Assembly (NCBI GenBank): GCA_033807775.1
Contig: CM066320.1
Coordinates: 184,620,784-184,684,783 of the forward strand
DNA length: 64,000 nucleotides
Origin: Saussurea involucrata
Taxonomy: Eukaryota > Streptophyta > Magnoliopsida > Asterales > Asteraceae
Direction of reading: 5' to 3'
Of the stretch, positions 31,095 through 41,081 are shown piece after piece; position 1 is the first letter of the stretch, and each line of letters begins with the position of its first letter. Below the pieces are notes generated by a model. The model searched no databases and was not told the DNA's origin. It saw nothing but the letters and a program-made list of their open reading frames with translations. Position numbers and translations under genes: made by a program.

Positions 31095-33020
31095 TAAAAG
31101 TCTTAAAGTCTTAAATCTTTTTTTATTTAAAAATTAATTATATTCCTTTTCTTCTTATATTTAAGCATGATGATTCTGTTTTTTCTATTATTATTTTTAA
31201 TAAAACTGAAAATTAATTGTTGTAGTTATCTTTTCCTATCTTTCTAACAACTTAAACTCAAATCTTTTTTTATTTAAAAAATTAATTAAATTCCTTTTCT
31301 TCCTTTATTTAAGCCTGAAAAATATATAATTATATTGAAAAAAATATATGATTATTCATGTTAGAGAAAAATATATTAAAATTAAAAATCCAACAAACAA
31401 ATTATTAAATCATTTATGAAACTTGAAAATTTCGAAAAACGATTTATGAAACATAAAAATCTTGAAGTTTTTGAAAAAATAATTTATAAAACTCAAACAA
31501 ACAGTTTATGAACATGAAAAAAATCGAAAAAACGGTTTATAGAAGTTAAAAAAATTCATATAATACACTATAATTTAATAACAATAATTAATGTGATTAC
31601 ATGAATATAAAAACAATTAATTACGATCACATGATATATTTTCAAAAGTCTTAAAGTCTTAAATCTTTTTTTATTTAAAAAATTAATTATATTCCTTTTC
31701 TTCTTTATTTAAGCATGCTGATTCTACTTTTTCTATTATTATTTTTAATAAAACTGAAAATTAATTGTTGTAGTTATCTTTTCCTATCTCTCTAACAACT
31801 TAAACTCAAATCTTTTTTTATTTCAAAAATTAATTAAATTCATTTTCTTCCTTTATTTAAGCCTGAAAAATATATAATTATTTTGAAAAAAAATAAGATT
31901 ATTCATGTTAGAGAAAAATATATTAAAATTAAAAATCCAACAAACAGATTATTAAATCATTTGTGAAACTTGAAAATTTTGAAAAACGATTTATGAAACA
32001 TAAAAATCTTGAAGTTTTTGAAAAAATAATTTATAAAACTCAAACAAACAGTTTATGAACATGAAAAAAAAATCGAAAAAACGGTTTATAGAAGTTCAAA
32101 AAATTCATATAATACACTATAATTTAATAAAAATAATTACTGTGATTACATGAATATAAAAACAATTAATTACGATCACATGATATATTTTCAAAAGTCT
32201 TAAAGTCTTAAATCTTTTTTTATTTAAAAAATTAATTATATTCCTTTTCTTCCTTTATTTAAGCATGCTGATTCTACTTTTTCTATTATTATTTTTAATA
32301 AAACTGAAAATTAATTGTTGTAGTTATCTTTTCCTATCTCTCTAACAACTTAAACTCAAATCTTTTTTTATTTAAAAAATTAATTAAATTCATTTTCTTC
32401 CTTTATTTAAGCCTGAAAAATATATAATTATTTTGAAAAAAAAATAAGATTATTCATGTTAGAGAAAAATATATTAAAATTAAAAATCCAACAAACAGAT
32501 TATTAAATCATTTATGAAACTTGAAAATTTCGAAAAACGATTTATGAAACATAAAAATCTTGAAGTTTTTGAAAAAATAATTTATAAAACTCAAACAAAC
32601 AGTTTATGAACATGAAAAAAATCGAAAAAACGGTTTATAGAAGTTAAAAAAATTCATATAATACACTATAATTTAATAAAAACAATTAATGTGATTACAT
32701 GAATATAAAAACAATTAATTACGATCACATGATATATTTTCAAAAGTCTTAAAGTCTTAAAGTATTAAATTTTTTTATTTAAAAAATTAATTAAATTTCT
32801 TTTTCTTCCTTTATTTAAGACTGTTGATATTGCTTTTTCTTTTATTATTTTTAATAAAACTGAAAATTAATTGTTGTAGTTATCTTTTCCTATCTCTCTA
32901 ACAACTTAAACTCAAATCTTTTTTTATTTAAAAAATTAATTAAATTCCTTTTCTTCCTTTATTGAAGCATGTTGATTCTGCTTTTTCTTTTATTATTTTT
33001 AATAAAACTGAAAATTAATT
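31095..33020 (+). repeat. 549-bp tandem repeat array near the Helitron 5' end
   Basis: Three full units start at 31095, 31643 and 32192 (spacing 548-549), and a collapsed fourth starts at 32741. Each starts with AAAAGTCTTAAAGTCTTAAA and holds two similar sub-blocks with TTTATTTAAAAAATTAATTA. Units are nearly identical, so expansion is recent. Confidence 0.92.
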
Positions 33021-33439
33021 GTTGTAGTTATCTTTTCCTATCTCCCTATCCCTCCAATAATAATTCAAAATTCCTCTCTCTCTCTCTCTCTCCTTATCCC
33101 TACTATAATAATTCAAAATTCCTCTCTCTAATATTAATTCAAAATTCCTCATTTTCTTTCCAAGACCTGCTCAATATCGCTCCCTCCCAATGTGACGACT
33201 CAATTCACTACAACGATTCAAGCTCCCATGTGATAGATTCGTCATTCAGAACATATAATTATATTCATAGGGTTTTCTCCTGGTACGATTCAAGCTCCCG
33301 ATGGTTTAACTCTCAATTCTCTCATACGATTAGGGTTCATTACATCCCTCTTTCTCTCATTTCTCTCGTCCCCAATGTCTCTAAAATCGATAGGGTTCAT
33401 CTCCATCTCTCTGAAATCTCGGCTTTGAAATATTTTGAC
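33021..33439 (+). other. Pyrimidine-rich leader-like segment in the Helitron
   Basis: A (CT)n stretch (33075-33092) and repeated AATTCAAAATTCCTC, then AGGGTTCATC-type sequence. It looks like a 5' UTR of a captured gene, but no coding exon follows. The 185-codon frame at 32969-33526 is not convincing. Confidence 0.35.
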
Positions 33440-33811
33440 GTGAAACATTTTGATTTTGCTTTGAATTTGGGTTCACAGATTAGGTTCATCTTCATCACTG
33501 TATCTCCATCGCTCCATCTCAGGTAAAAAAAATCAACCTCAATTTTTTATTTTTTTGATGTGAACCATTTTGATTTTGTAACAACCCAAATTCTAGTAGG
33601 TTTTAGAGTTTGGTGGCCAAAGTGAAATAAATGAAAGTTAAGTTGAGGGACCATTTCTGTATTTTGTTGAAGGTATTTATATGCACAAACTTTTAGGGCA
33701 GCCCCCATTTGAAAATCAGTATTTTTGGTCTTGTGTGTGTGGTGACGTGAAGCAAGGAAAGAAGGAAGAAAAAGAAGAAGAAGGAGGCATTAGAGAGGAA
33801 AGATCAATCAG

Positions 33812-34391
33812 GTAATCCTTCTTAAGTTCGTATTCTGTGTAATTTAGCATTCCCTTCTTCTTTAGCTTGGATTCTATGATTGAAACCAGTGATTTCTTAA
33901 GTTTTCCCCATTTTCCCTAAAAAGTGGGTTTTATGGGTTTTGGTCTTAATGAAACGATTTTAGAGGTTATAAATGGATTAAGTGAGTGTTTGGGGTTAGT
34001 GAATGAACCCTTGAGGTTATCTAATCAAACTAATGACTAAAATCGGGTTAGAAATCAATTTTAGAATTATTAAACTCGAACAGCCGTATTTTCCGGACAC
34101 CAGCCTTCGATGGTGTCCGGGTAGGTTACAGGTGTCCGGGTAAGGGCCCCGTGAGGGTGTTCGGGTATTTCTTAGTATCCGGGTAGCTGAAGTTTCCGGA
34201 TAAGTTTAGTGTCCGGGTAGTCTTGCCCGAATAAGTCCAGCGTCCGGATTGTCGTGTGTCCGGACAATGCTGCGTCCGGAAAAGGTGATTGTCCGGAAAA
34301 GGGGTTGTGTCCGGAAAAGGTGTTGTCTCCGGAAAGGGCTATTCGGACAGTAGGTCTGAACTATTTATCTGATATGGATCTATTGCCTTAG
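33812..34391 (+). other. Predicted LTR intron 1 (solo LTR)
   Basis: The donor is ATCAG/GTAATCC and the acceptor ATTGCCTTAG/GTG. It spans the GTCCGGA-type array and corresponds in position to intron 1 of the other two LTR families. Confidence 0.4.
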
Positions 34392-34447
34392 GTGTTCGGT
34401 TGGGTTAGCTTGGCAGTATTTAAGAGGTGCGGTGTACGTCAATCAAG

Positions 34448-34963
34448 GTGAGTTCCCTAAACCTCTTTTACGACGCAAATGTTAAATGATTCTTTTACTG
34501 ATTATGGTTTTAACAAGCATGAAATATTTATGAAATGATATGCATGGAAGGAAAAGGAATGTTTGATATGTTGAAATGAAGCGCATGATTTATAAAGAGT
34601 CAAATGCTTTATGAAACGTATGTGCATACTATGTGATGTCGGTCTGTACTGTGGGATCAATGAGCCTCGGGATCTGATGATCCCTTGGATATGTTTGACG
34701 AGACGGTAGGTTGGAATTCGTTTCCTCCTAGGCGGGTATCGGGGAGTCTGCTTGGGCCCCGATACGAGAGGGCGAAAGGGGAGTCTGCTTGGGCCCCGAT
34801 CGCGAATGGTTAAGGGATCCATTACACAGTGCAGTATCATATGTGATGATTTATGATGCATTTTAACGAAAGGATTTCATATTGTTTATACATGTTCTTT
34901 TACGGAGGGAATTCACTAGACCTTTTGGTCTAACCCTCGCTTTCAAAACTAAACCATTTTCAG
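34448..34963 (+). other. Predicted LTR intron 2 with branch-site hairpin (solo LTR)
   Basis: The donor is TCAAG/GTGAGTT and the acceptor CATTTTCAG/GT. The middle exon would be 34392-34447 (56 nt). The hairpin TAGACC-TTTT-GGTCTA at 34917-34932 is followed by AACCCTC and ends 31 nt before the acceptor. Confidence 0.5.
34917..34932 (+). promoter_or_regulatory. Conserved LTR hairpin (solo LTR)
   Basis: TAGACC-TTTT-GGTCTA has the same stem as in the two nested gypsy elements with a third loop sequence, and lies within TTCAC...ACCCTC. Confidence 0.6.
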
Positions 34964-35790
34964 GTAAGCATGTTGAGGGTTCTTCCAGTAAGAACTAGGA
35001 GGCGATAAGAAGTACTTGAAGCTTAGAGTAACTTCAAGTTTTGGCTATGATGACTATAGAATAGCTCTCGGCTGTGGATTTAGAGACTTCCGTTGTCAAT
35101 TTTGTTTAGTATGAATTATTGATGATGTAAAGACAAGGTTTATGTAATTCGAATGCTTATTTGTGGTTGTTTGCCTGCTATGAAATCTGGGACGTTACAG
35201 ATTTTGCTTTGAATTTGTGTTCACGGATTAGGTTCATCTTCATCACTCCATCTCCATCGCTCCATCTCAGGTAAAAGTTTTAACCTCAATTTTTAATTTT
35301 TTTTTGATGTGAAACATTTTGATTTTGCTTTGAATTTGAGTTCACAGATTAGGTTCATCTTCATCACTCCATCTCCATCGCTCCATCTCAGGTAAAAAGA
35401 ATTTCAACCTCAATTTTGAATGGTTGAAATGTGAAACATTTTAATTTTGCTTTGAATTTGGGTTCACAGATTAGGTTCATCTTCATCACTCCACATCTCC
35501 ATCGCTCCATCTCAGGTAAAAGAATTTCAACCTCAATTTTGAATTTTTTTGATGTGAAACATTTTGATTTTCCTTTGAATTTGGGTTCACAGATTAGGTT
35601 CATCTTCATCACTCCATCTCCATCGCTCCATCTCAGGTAAAAGAATTTCAACCTCAATTTTGAATTTTTTTGATGTGAAACATTTTGATTTTGCTTTGAA
35701 CTTGGGTTCACATATTACGTTTCATCTCCATGGCTCCATCTCAGGTTTAAAAAATCGATTTCTCCATCGCTCCATCTTAGGTAATATCAG

Positions 35791-36589
35791 TTATAAAATT
35801 GTTTTCCTAACTTTAAGTTTGTAATTTTGTAATTGACCCCCTCCCTATATGAACTTTGGTGATCTGTTGGCATTTTGACAGAATATACAACAGATGGTAT
35901 TGGGTTTAGTGTTCTGATTTTTTTAATTTGGTCCTGTTCAGATTTAAGACGAGTCTTGATGGTACCTTCGTATTTCATTTTTATTTGCATGATGTATCTG
36001 TCTTTATGTAGTGGTTTTAAATGTGCATCTTTAGGGTATGTCATAAACAAGGCACATTTCGACTTAATTTATTTTGGTCTTCTTCTCAACTATAGACAAG
36101 AGCATCACCACAATAAGGAGGTTTCCAAAATGAACGTTCTTGTACTTTTAACAGCATCAGACATTGTGTGTTAATTATGTTGGTTGTTAGAATATTTATT
36201 AAGTCAGTGCTTATTTGGTTGTTAATATCTTGATTACTTTAGTTGGTCACCGCTGTTTCTTTCAGCATGCTACCTTTATTCATATGTCTCTATTTAAAAG
36301 GACTTAACGTCTTTCGTTTTTCCAACAAAACTATGCTCTTATTTGTGTTCTTGGTTTTTGAGCTGAAGGTGCTTTTGGATTGCTTAATTTCTTGCATTAG
36401 TCTTTTGTTTCAATACCAGGTTCTTCCCGAGAAGATGTTCTGTACCAGGTTCTTCTCACTCCCGAGAAGTGTTTTGTCGCCATTTATATGTGGTTTTTGC
36501 TTTTTCTGATTTCTAGCATCGCTCTCACTCTCCACCCAGGTTCAATACCTTTATTTCTCTTCAAAATAGTCGATGGATTGTCGCCATAT
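35791..36589 (+). other. Helitron interior, unassigned
   Basis: T-rich DNA with short open frames only. No recognised captured exon, although CCCGAGAAG is repeated near 36425-36470. Confidence 0.4.
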
Positions 36590-36594
36590 ATCTC

Positions 36595-37805
36595 TGTTGG
36601 TGCAAGTGTACCACATCTCTATATATTTATATATATTTATTTTGATGATTACAAACACACCGTATTATTGTTTATCTAACAATTTAATCCAAGTGTGCAG
36701 TTCTTGAAGAACACGAAGATTTTATCTGAAGAGTTCAAGACGGAAGTTTTACGTCGTCATTATTGTTTATAACTAATAATGATAAACACCCTAAAATAAT
36801 ATACCACTTGGATATTTCTAAAAACCCAATAAATGATTTTAATAGGGTTTATTGAGAAGATCCAGCAAGATTGGTTGCGTCCTGGAAGGTGTCTATTCTG
36901 ACGCCGGTATACCGTGGAGAATGCCCGGTATACCGCGGGTACTTTGGCCGGTATACCGCGGGTGTTCAGCCGGTATACCGCGGCAGGCGTGGTGTTTGTT
37001 TCTGATTGGTTGGAAGTACTTTTTCTGACGGCGGTATACCGCGAGTCCTAGCCGGTATACCGCGGGTACGTATTCCAGAAGTCAACTTTAAATGAGAGCC
37101 GTTGAAGTGTCAGCGTACTTTGTACTGCACGGTATACCGCGTGCATTTGGCGGTATACCGCGAATGCCTATATCCGTTGGAGATGCTGATATATAAAGAA
37201 GCATGCTGGTGATGAAGAAAAAAGACCACACCAACAGCAACATCAACAATCCAAACTCTCAGCTCTCTCACTCTCACTTATTTTATATATATATATTTTA
37301 TAAAACATTTTTTATAAAATATCCAAGTGTGAGATATTATACAAGAGTGATTACCCATTGTGAGTTATACTCCTCTTGTAAGTATTTGAATAACGGGTGT
37401 GTGATCCTGTTTATCTCATAGCAGAGGCTTGAGAAACTATTACAATTTCCTTTGTATTTGGTTTGTGTTCTACCGTAAAGAATACATTTATTGGATCGTG
37501 TCGAGAAGTGTCTCGGCTGCTGGTTTATCACAGTTGGTGGTAAATCAGTAAATCTCTGTGTCAAGTATCTCTATCCCTTATCTCTTTATTTATTCCGCTG
37601 TGCTTTATTATATTTGTTTATATAAACTGCTTTGCATTTATATTTATTTATATAATCTCTGTGTATTTGTTTATATTTACACTCTTCGTTATTATTTGTA
37701 TACTCTGATTTATTTATACTGTTTCTGTACTGTATTTATTTGTAAAAGATTTTTTGAAAGTAAAAGATTTTAAATACAACCTTACCCCCCCTAGGTTGTC
37801 TAACA
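36595..37805 (+). repeat. 5' LTR of the GAG-only copia element (1211 bp)
   Basis: It begins TGTTGGTGCAAG and ends GTTGTCTAACA. It contains eight copies of the perfect palindrome CGGTATACCG within 256 bp (36905-37160). Confidence 0.95.
36905..37160 (+). repeat. CGGTATACCG palindrome cluster in LTR
   Basis: Copies start at 36905, 36926, 36949, 36971, 37032, 37053, 37130 and 37151. Spacings of 21-23 bp recur (21, 23, 22, 61, 21, 77, 21), and most copies extend to CCGGTATACCGCGG. The 3' LTR has the same cluster at an offset of 3271. Confidence 0.95.
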
Positions 37806-37807
37806 TT

Positions 37808-37821
37808 TGGTATCAGAGCAG
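37808..37821 (+). other. Primer-binding site, GAG-only element
   Basis: TGGTATCAGAGCAG lies 2 bp after the LTR end and is complementary to initiator Met-tRNA. Confidence 0.9.
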
Positions 37822-37867
37822 GGCTTTCAAAAATCGTCTATTTAATTTTTTAAAATCCGTTTTTGTT

Positions 37868-39094
37868 ATGGCTCAACAAAATGCTTGGTTTTCTAAATCT
37901 CTTCTTATTGATTTCGAAAATTTTGATCTTTGGGCAAATTCTTTTGAACGTTATGTTCGTGGGATAAATCAAAAAATTTGGGATATTATTATTAAAGGAA
38001 ATTTCAAACCCACAAAATTTCAAAACAACAAAGTTGTTGAAAAACCTAGCTCGGAATGGTCCGACGAAGATGAGGCTAATTATTGTTTAAATTATGAAGC
38101 CAAAAATTTTCTCTTTTCGGTTCTTACTAACAATGATATTGAGCGTGTTTATCTCTTTGAAACTGCTCGTGATATTTGGGAGAACTTGAACATCACCTAT
38201 GGTGAAAACTCAAAAGAAAAGAGAGACGAAACCCGAGATCAAAGAAATGAAGAAACGTGTCTCATGGCCGACCATGATAATGAGGTATCTTCATCATATT
38301 CTTCTAAAAATAATTGTGATAGTAATTATAGTGATAATTATTATAGTGACAATGAAAATAATCTTGACGAATTATATAAATCATTTCATGATATGGCTGC
38401 TCTCGCAAATAAATATAAAGATGAAATTTCTAATTTAAAAGAAACCGTATCTATATATAAAAAGGAAATAGATGACGGTAAACAAAAATCTGCTCATGAT
38501 TTAGATGTTATCACTAAATTAGAAAATAAATTAAGTGAAAAAGATATTTGTAAATCTTGTGTTATTTTAAATGATAAAATTGCATGTTTAGAGAAAAGAA
38601 CATGTGAAAATATTTTATGTACAAAATGCGATATACTTGAAAATGAAATTGCATGTTTAAATGCTAAATGTAAATCGCATGAGAAAAATGAATTATTAGC
38701 AAATGCTTTTAATAGTAGCAATGATAAAGTGCTTAAAATGCTAAATATATCAAATCGTATAAATTGCCGAAAAGGCATTGGTTCAAATACGTGTATTGAA
38801 AAATGTGATTGTATGCCAATTAAAAAGGTTTTTGAAAAACCTAAATTTGTTGTTAAAAATAAAACGCAAAAACCTCCGTATGTTCCTAAAATGAATTATG
38901 TGAATTATATGTCGAGAAAATCACATGCGTTTATGTATAATAATAAGTTTGCGAATCCTAAGAAAAATGTTAATCCGCATACTTCTTTTTACGTCTATGA
39001 TGAATACGATCGTAAAATTAAAATGGTTAGAAAATGGATTCCGAAAGGAATGTTTAATGTTGATAATCCCGGTGGGATGCGTTTGTGGTTTTAA
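37868..39094 (+). CDS. Copia-type GAG protein of the GAG-only element
   Basis: The ATG at 37868 opens a 408-residue frame ending TAA (39092-39094). The N-terminal 110 residues match the start of the UBN2-type copia gag (F-D-L-W-A-N-S-F-E-R-Y then ARDIWENLNITYGEN). There the frame jumps to EETCLMADHDNE, which in SIRE-type gags normally follows the zinc knuckle. The second half of UBN2 and the CCHC knuckle are therefore missing. An acidic patch, then a coiled-coil-like region (about residues 185-290) with paired CxxC motifs follow. The C-terminus ends in KWIPKGMFNVDN...GGMRLWF, the linker that usually precedes the protease. The frame is open and unbroken despite lacking pol, which may mean selection or recent birth. 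Confidence 0.8.
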   Translation: MAQQNAWFSKSLLIDFENFDLWANSFERYVRGINQKIWDIIIKGNFKPTKFQNNKVVEKPSSEWSDEDEANYCLNYEAKNFLFSVLTNNDIERVYLFETARDIWENLNITYGENSKEKRDETRDQRNEETCLMADHDNEVSSSYSSKNNCDSNYSDNYYSDNENNLDELYKSFHDMAALANKYKDEISNLKETVSIYKKEIDDGKQKSAHDLDVITKLENKLSEKDICKSCVILNDKIACLEKRTCENILCTKCDILENEIACLNAKCKSHEKNELLANAFNSSNDKVLKMLNISNRINCRKGIGSNTCIEKCDCMPIKKVFEKPKFVVKNKTQKPPYVPKMNYVNYMSRKSHAFMYNNKFANPKKNVNPHTSFYVYDEYDRKIKMVRKWIPKGMFNVDNPGGMRLWF

Positions 39095-39231
39095 ACCATT
39101 TATATGGCTTTGTATGTTTGTCGTGTTTGTTTTATGTCGACAACATATTTTTTTGCAGTTTATGTTTTATACTAACTGTTAAAAGGACCCATAAGAAAAG
39201 GGTACCACGAAATATTTTCTTTGCCTTTTGT

Positions 39232-39520
39232 AGGTGTTTCCTGACGAGGATATAATACGTGTTTCCTGACGAGGATATAATACGTGTTTCCTGACGAGGA
39301 TATAATACGTGTTTCCTGACGAGGATATAATACGTGTTTCCTGGCGAGGTTATAATACGTGTTTCCTGACGAGGTTATAATACGTGGTTACCTGCCGAGG
39401 TTATAATACGTGGTTACCTGCCGAGGTTATAATACGTGGTTACCTGCCGAGGTTATAATACGTGGTTACCTGCCGAGGTTATAATACGTGGTTACCTGAC
39501 GAGGTCATAATACGTGGTGA
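39232..39520 (+). repeat. 25-bp tandem array downstream of gag
   Basis: About eleven copies of a unit with CCTGACGAGGATATAATACG. Early copies read GTGTTTCCTGACGAGGATA; later copies read GTGGTTACCTGCCGAGGTTA, so the array has two sub-blocks. It sits where pol would be. Confidence 0.93.
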
Positions 39521-39850
39521 TTTTTTTTTATCACATAAAATTAACCGAAAATCGAAGCCTTAAGATCCTTTTTGGTGCAAGTGTTTCTTTTTGGTTATTT
39601 TGTTTCATGTCATTTATTATGCTTATTTTATCCCTCAAATTTTATAAAATCTTCAATTTAATATCGTTATTAATTTGAGGGGGAGCTTTTTATCTTTACC
39701 CATGAGTTTATGCTACCTCAATTATATGCATATTTTGAGGGGGAGCATCTCTCGAGGGGAAGCATACCGTCTTTCTTGACCCTTTTTGTTTCGACAAACG
39801 GGGGAGAGAAACCGCACATGCTCTTGCTTAGCGGTTGTGTTTGTCATCAT

Positions 39851-39865
39851 CAAAAAGGGGGAGAT
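39851..39865 (+). other. Polypurine tract, GAG-only element
   Basis: AAAAAGGGGGAGAT abuts the 3' LTR. Similar GAGGGGGAGC tracts lie at 39674 and 39734. Confidence 0.85.
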
Positions 39866-41076
39866 TGTTGGTGCAAGTGTACCACATCTCTATATATTTA
39901 TATATATTTATTTTGATGATTACAAACACACCGTATTATTGTTTATCTAACAATTTAATCCAAGTGTGCAGTTCTTGAAGAACACGAAGATTTTATCTGA
40001 AGAGTTCAAGACGGAAGTTTTACGTCGTCATTATTGTTTATAACTAATAATGATAAACACCCTAAAATAATATACCACTTGGATATTTCTAAAAACCCAA
40101 TAAATGATTTTAATAGGGTTTATTGAGAAGATCCAGCAAGATTGGTTGCGTCCTGGAAGGTGTCTATTCTGACGCCGGTATACCGTGGAGAATGCCCGGT
40201 ATACCGCGGGTACTTTGGCCGGTATACCGCGGGTGTTCAGCCGGTATACCGCGGCAGGCGTGGTGTTTGTTTCTGATTGGTTGGAAGTACTTTTTCTGAC
40301 GGCGGTATACCGCGAGTCCTAGCCGGTATACCGCGGGTACGTATTCCAGAAGTCAACTTTGCATGAGAGCCGTTGAAGTGTCAGCGTACTTTGTACTGCA
40401 CGGTATACCGCGTGCATTTGGCGGTATACCGCGAATGCCTATATCCGTTGGAGATGCTGATATATAAAGAAGCATGCTGGTGATGAAGAAAAAAGACCAC
40501 ACCAACAGCAACATCAACAATCCAAACTCTCAGCTCTCTCACTCTCACTTATTTTATATATATATATTTTATAAAACATTTTTTATAAAATATCCAAGTG
40601 TGAGATATTATACAAGAGTGATTACCCATTGTGAGTTATACTCCTCTTGTAAGTATTTGAATAACGGGTGTGTGATCCTGTTTATCTCATAGCAGAGGCT
40701 TGAGAAACTATTACAATTTCCTTTGTATTTGGTTTGTGTTCTACCGTAAAGAATACATTTATTGGATCGTGTCGAGAAGTGTCTCGGCTGCTGGTTTATC
40801 ACAGTTGGTGGTAAATCAGTAAATCTCTGTGTCAAGTATCTCTATCCCTTATCTCTTTATTTATTCCGCTGTGCTTTATTATATTTGTTTATATAAACTG
40901 CTTTGCATTTATATTTATTTATATAATCTCTGTGTATTTGTTTATATTTACACTCTTCGTTATTATTTGTATACTCTGATTTATTTATACTGTTTCTGTA
41001 CTGTATTTATTTGTAAAAGATTTTTTGAAAGTAAAAGATTTTAAATACAACCTTACCCCCCCTAGGTTGTCTAACA
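39866..41076 (+). repeat. 3' LTR of the GAG-only copia element (1211 bp)
   Basis: Same length as the 5' LTR with two adjacent differences seen. It ends CTAACA before ATCTC. Confidence 0.95.
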
Positions 41077-41081
41077 ATCTC

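Larger units (their letters stand above)
33572..35204 (+). mobile_element. Solo LTR, gypsy type (1623 bp), TSD GATTT
   Basis: The body is 33577-35199, TGTAACAACCC to GGGACGTTACA, with a perfect GATTT duplication. It interrupts a unit of the ~121-bp repeat, so it is younger than that array. It resembles the outer gypsy LTR in layout: GTCCGGA-type repeats (34090-34350), donor AATCAG/GTAATCC, donor AAG/GTGAGTT, and a hairpin before CATTTTCAG. No internal sequence remains. Confidence 0.92.
33440..35790 (+). repeat. ~121-bp tandem repeat carrying splice-donor-like sites
   Basis: Copies start at GTGAAACATTTT near 33440, 33560, 35309, 35431, 35554 and 35675, with periods of 120-123 bp once the inserted solo LTR is removed. 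Each has CACAGATTAGGTTCATCTTC and ends CATCTCAG/GTAAAA, a good 5' splice site. The second copy was split by the solo LTR. Confidence 0.88.
36590..41081 (+). mobile_element. GAG-only Ty1/copia element (TR-GAG type), TSD ATCTC
   Basis: The body is 36595-41076 with a perfect ATCTC duplication. LTRs are 1211 bp each and differ, by eye, only at two adjacent bases near 37090. The internal region is only 2060 bp: primer site, a gag-like ORF, a 25-bp tandem array, and a polypurine tract. There is no protease, integrase, reverse transcriptase or RNase H. It matches the described class of non-autonomous elements that keep only GAG. The near-identical LTRs show very recent insertion into the Helitron. 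Confidence 0.93.

Noticed and set aside
32969..33526. 185-residue frame in the Helitron
   Set aside because: It is read through an AT repeat, a (CT)n tract and the splice-like repeat unit; no domain, and the start lies in the tandem array.
39232..39520. CRISPR-like regular 25-bp repeats
   Set aside because: Units are directly adjacent without unique spacers, inside a plant retrotransposon; it is a minisatellite.
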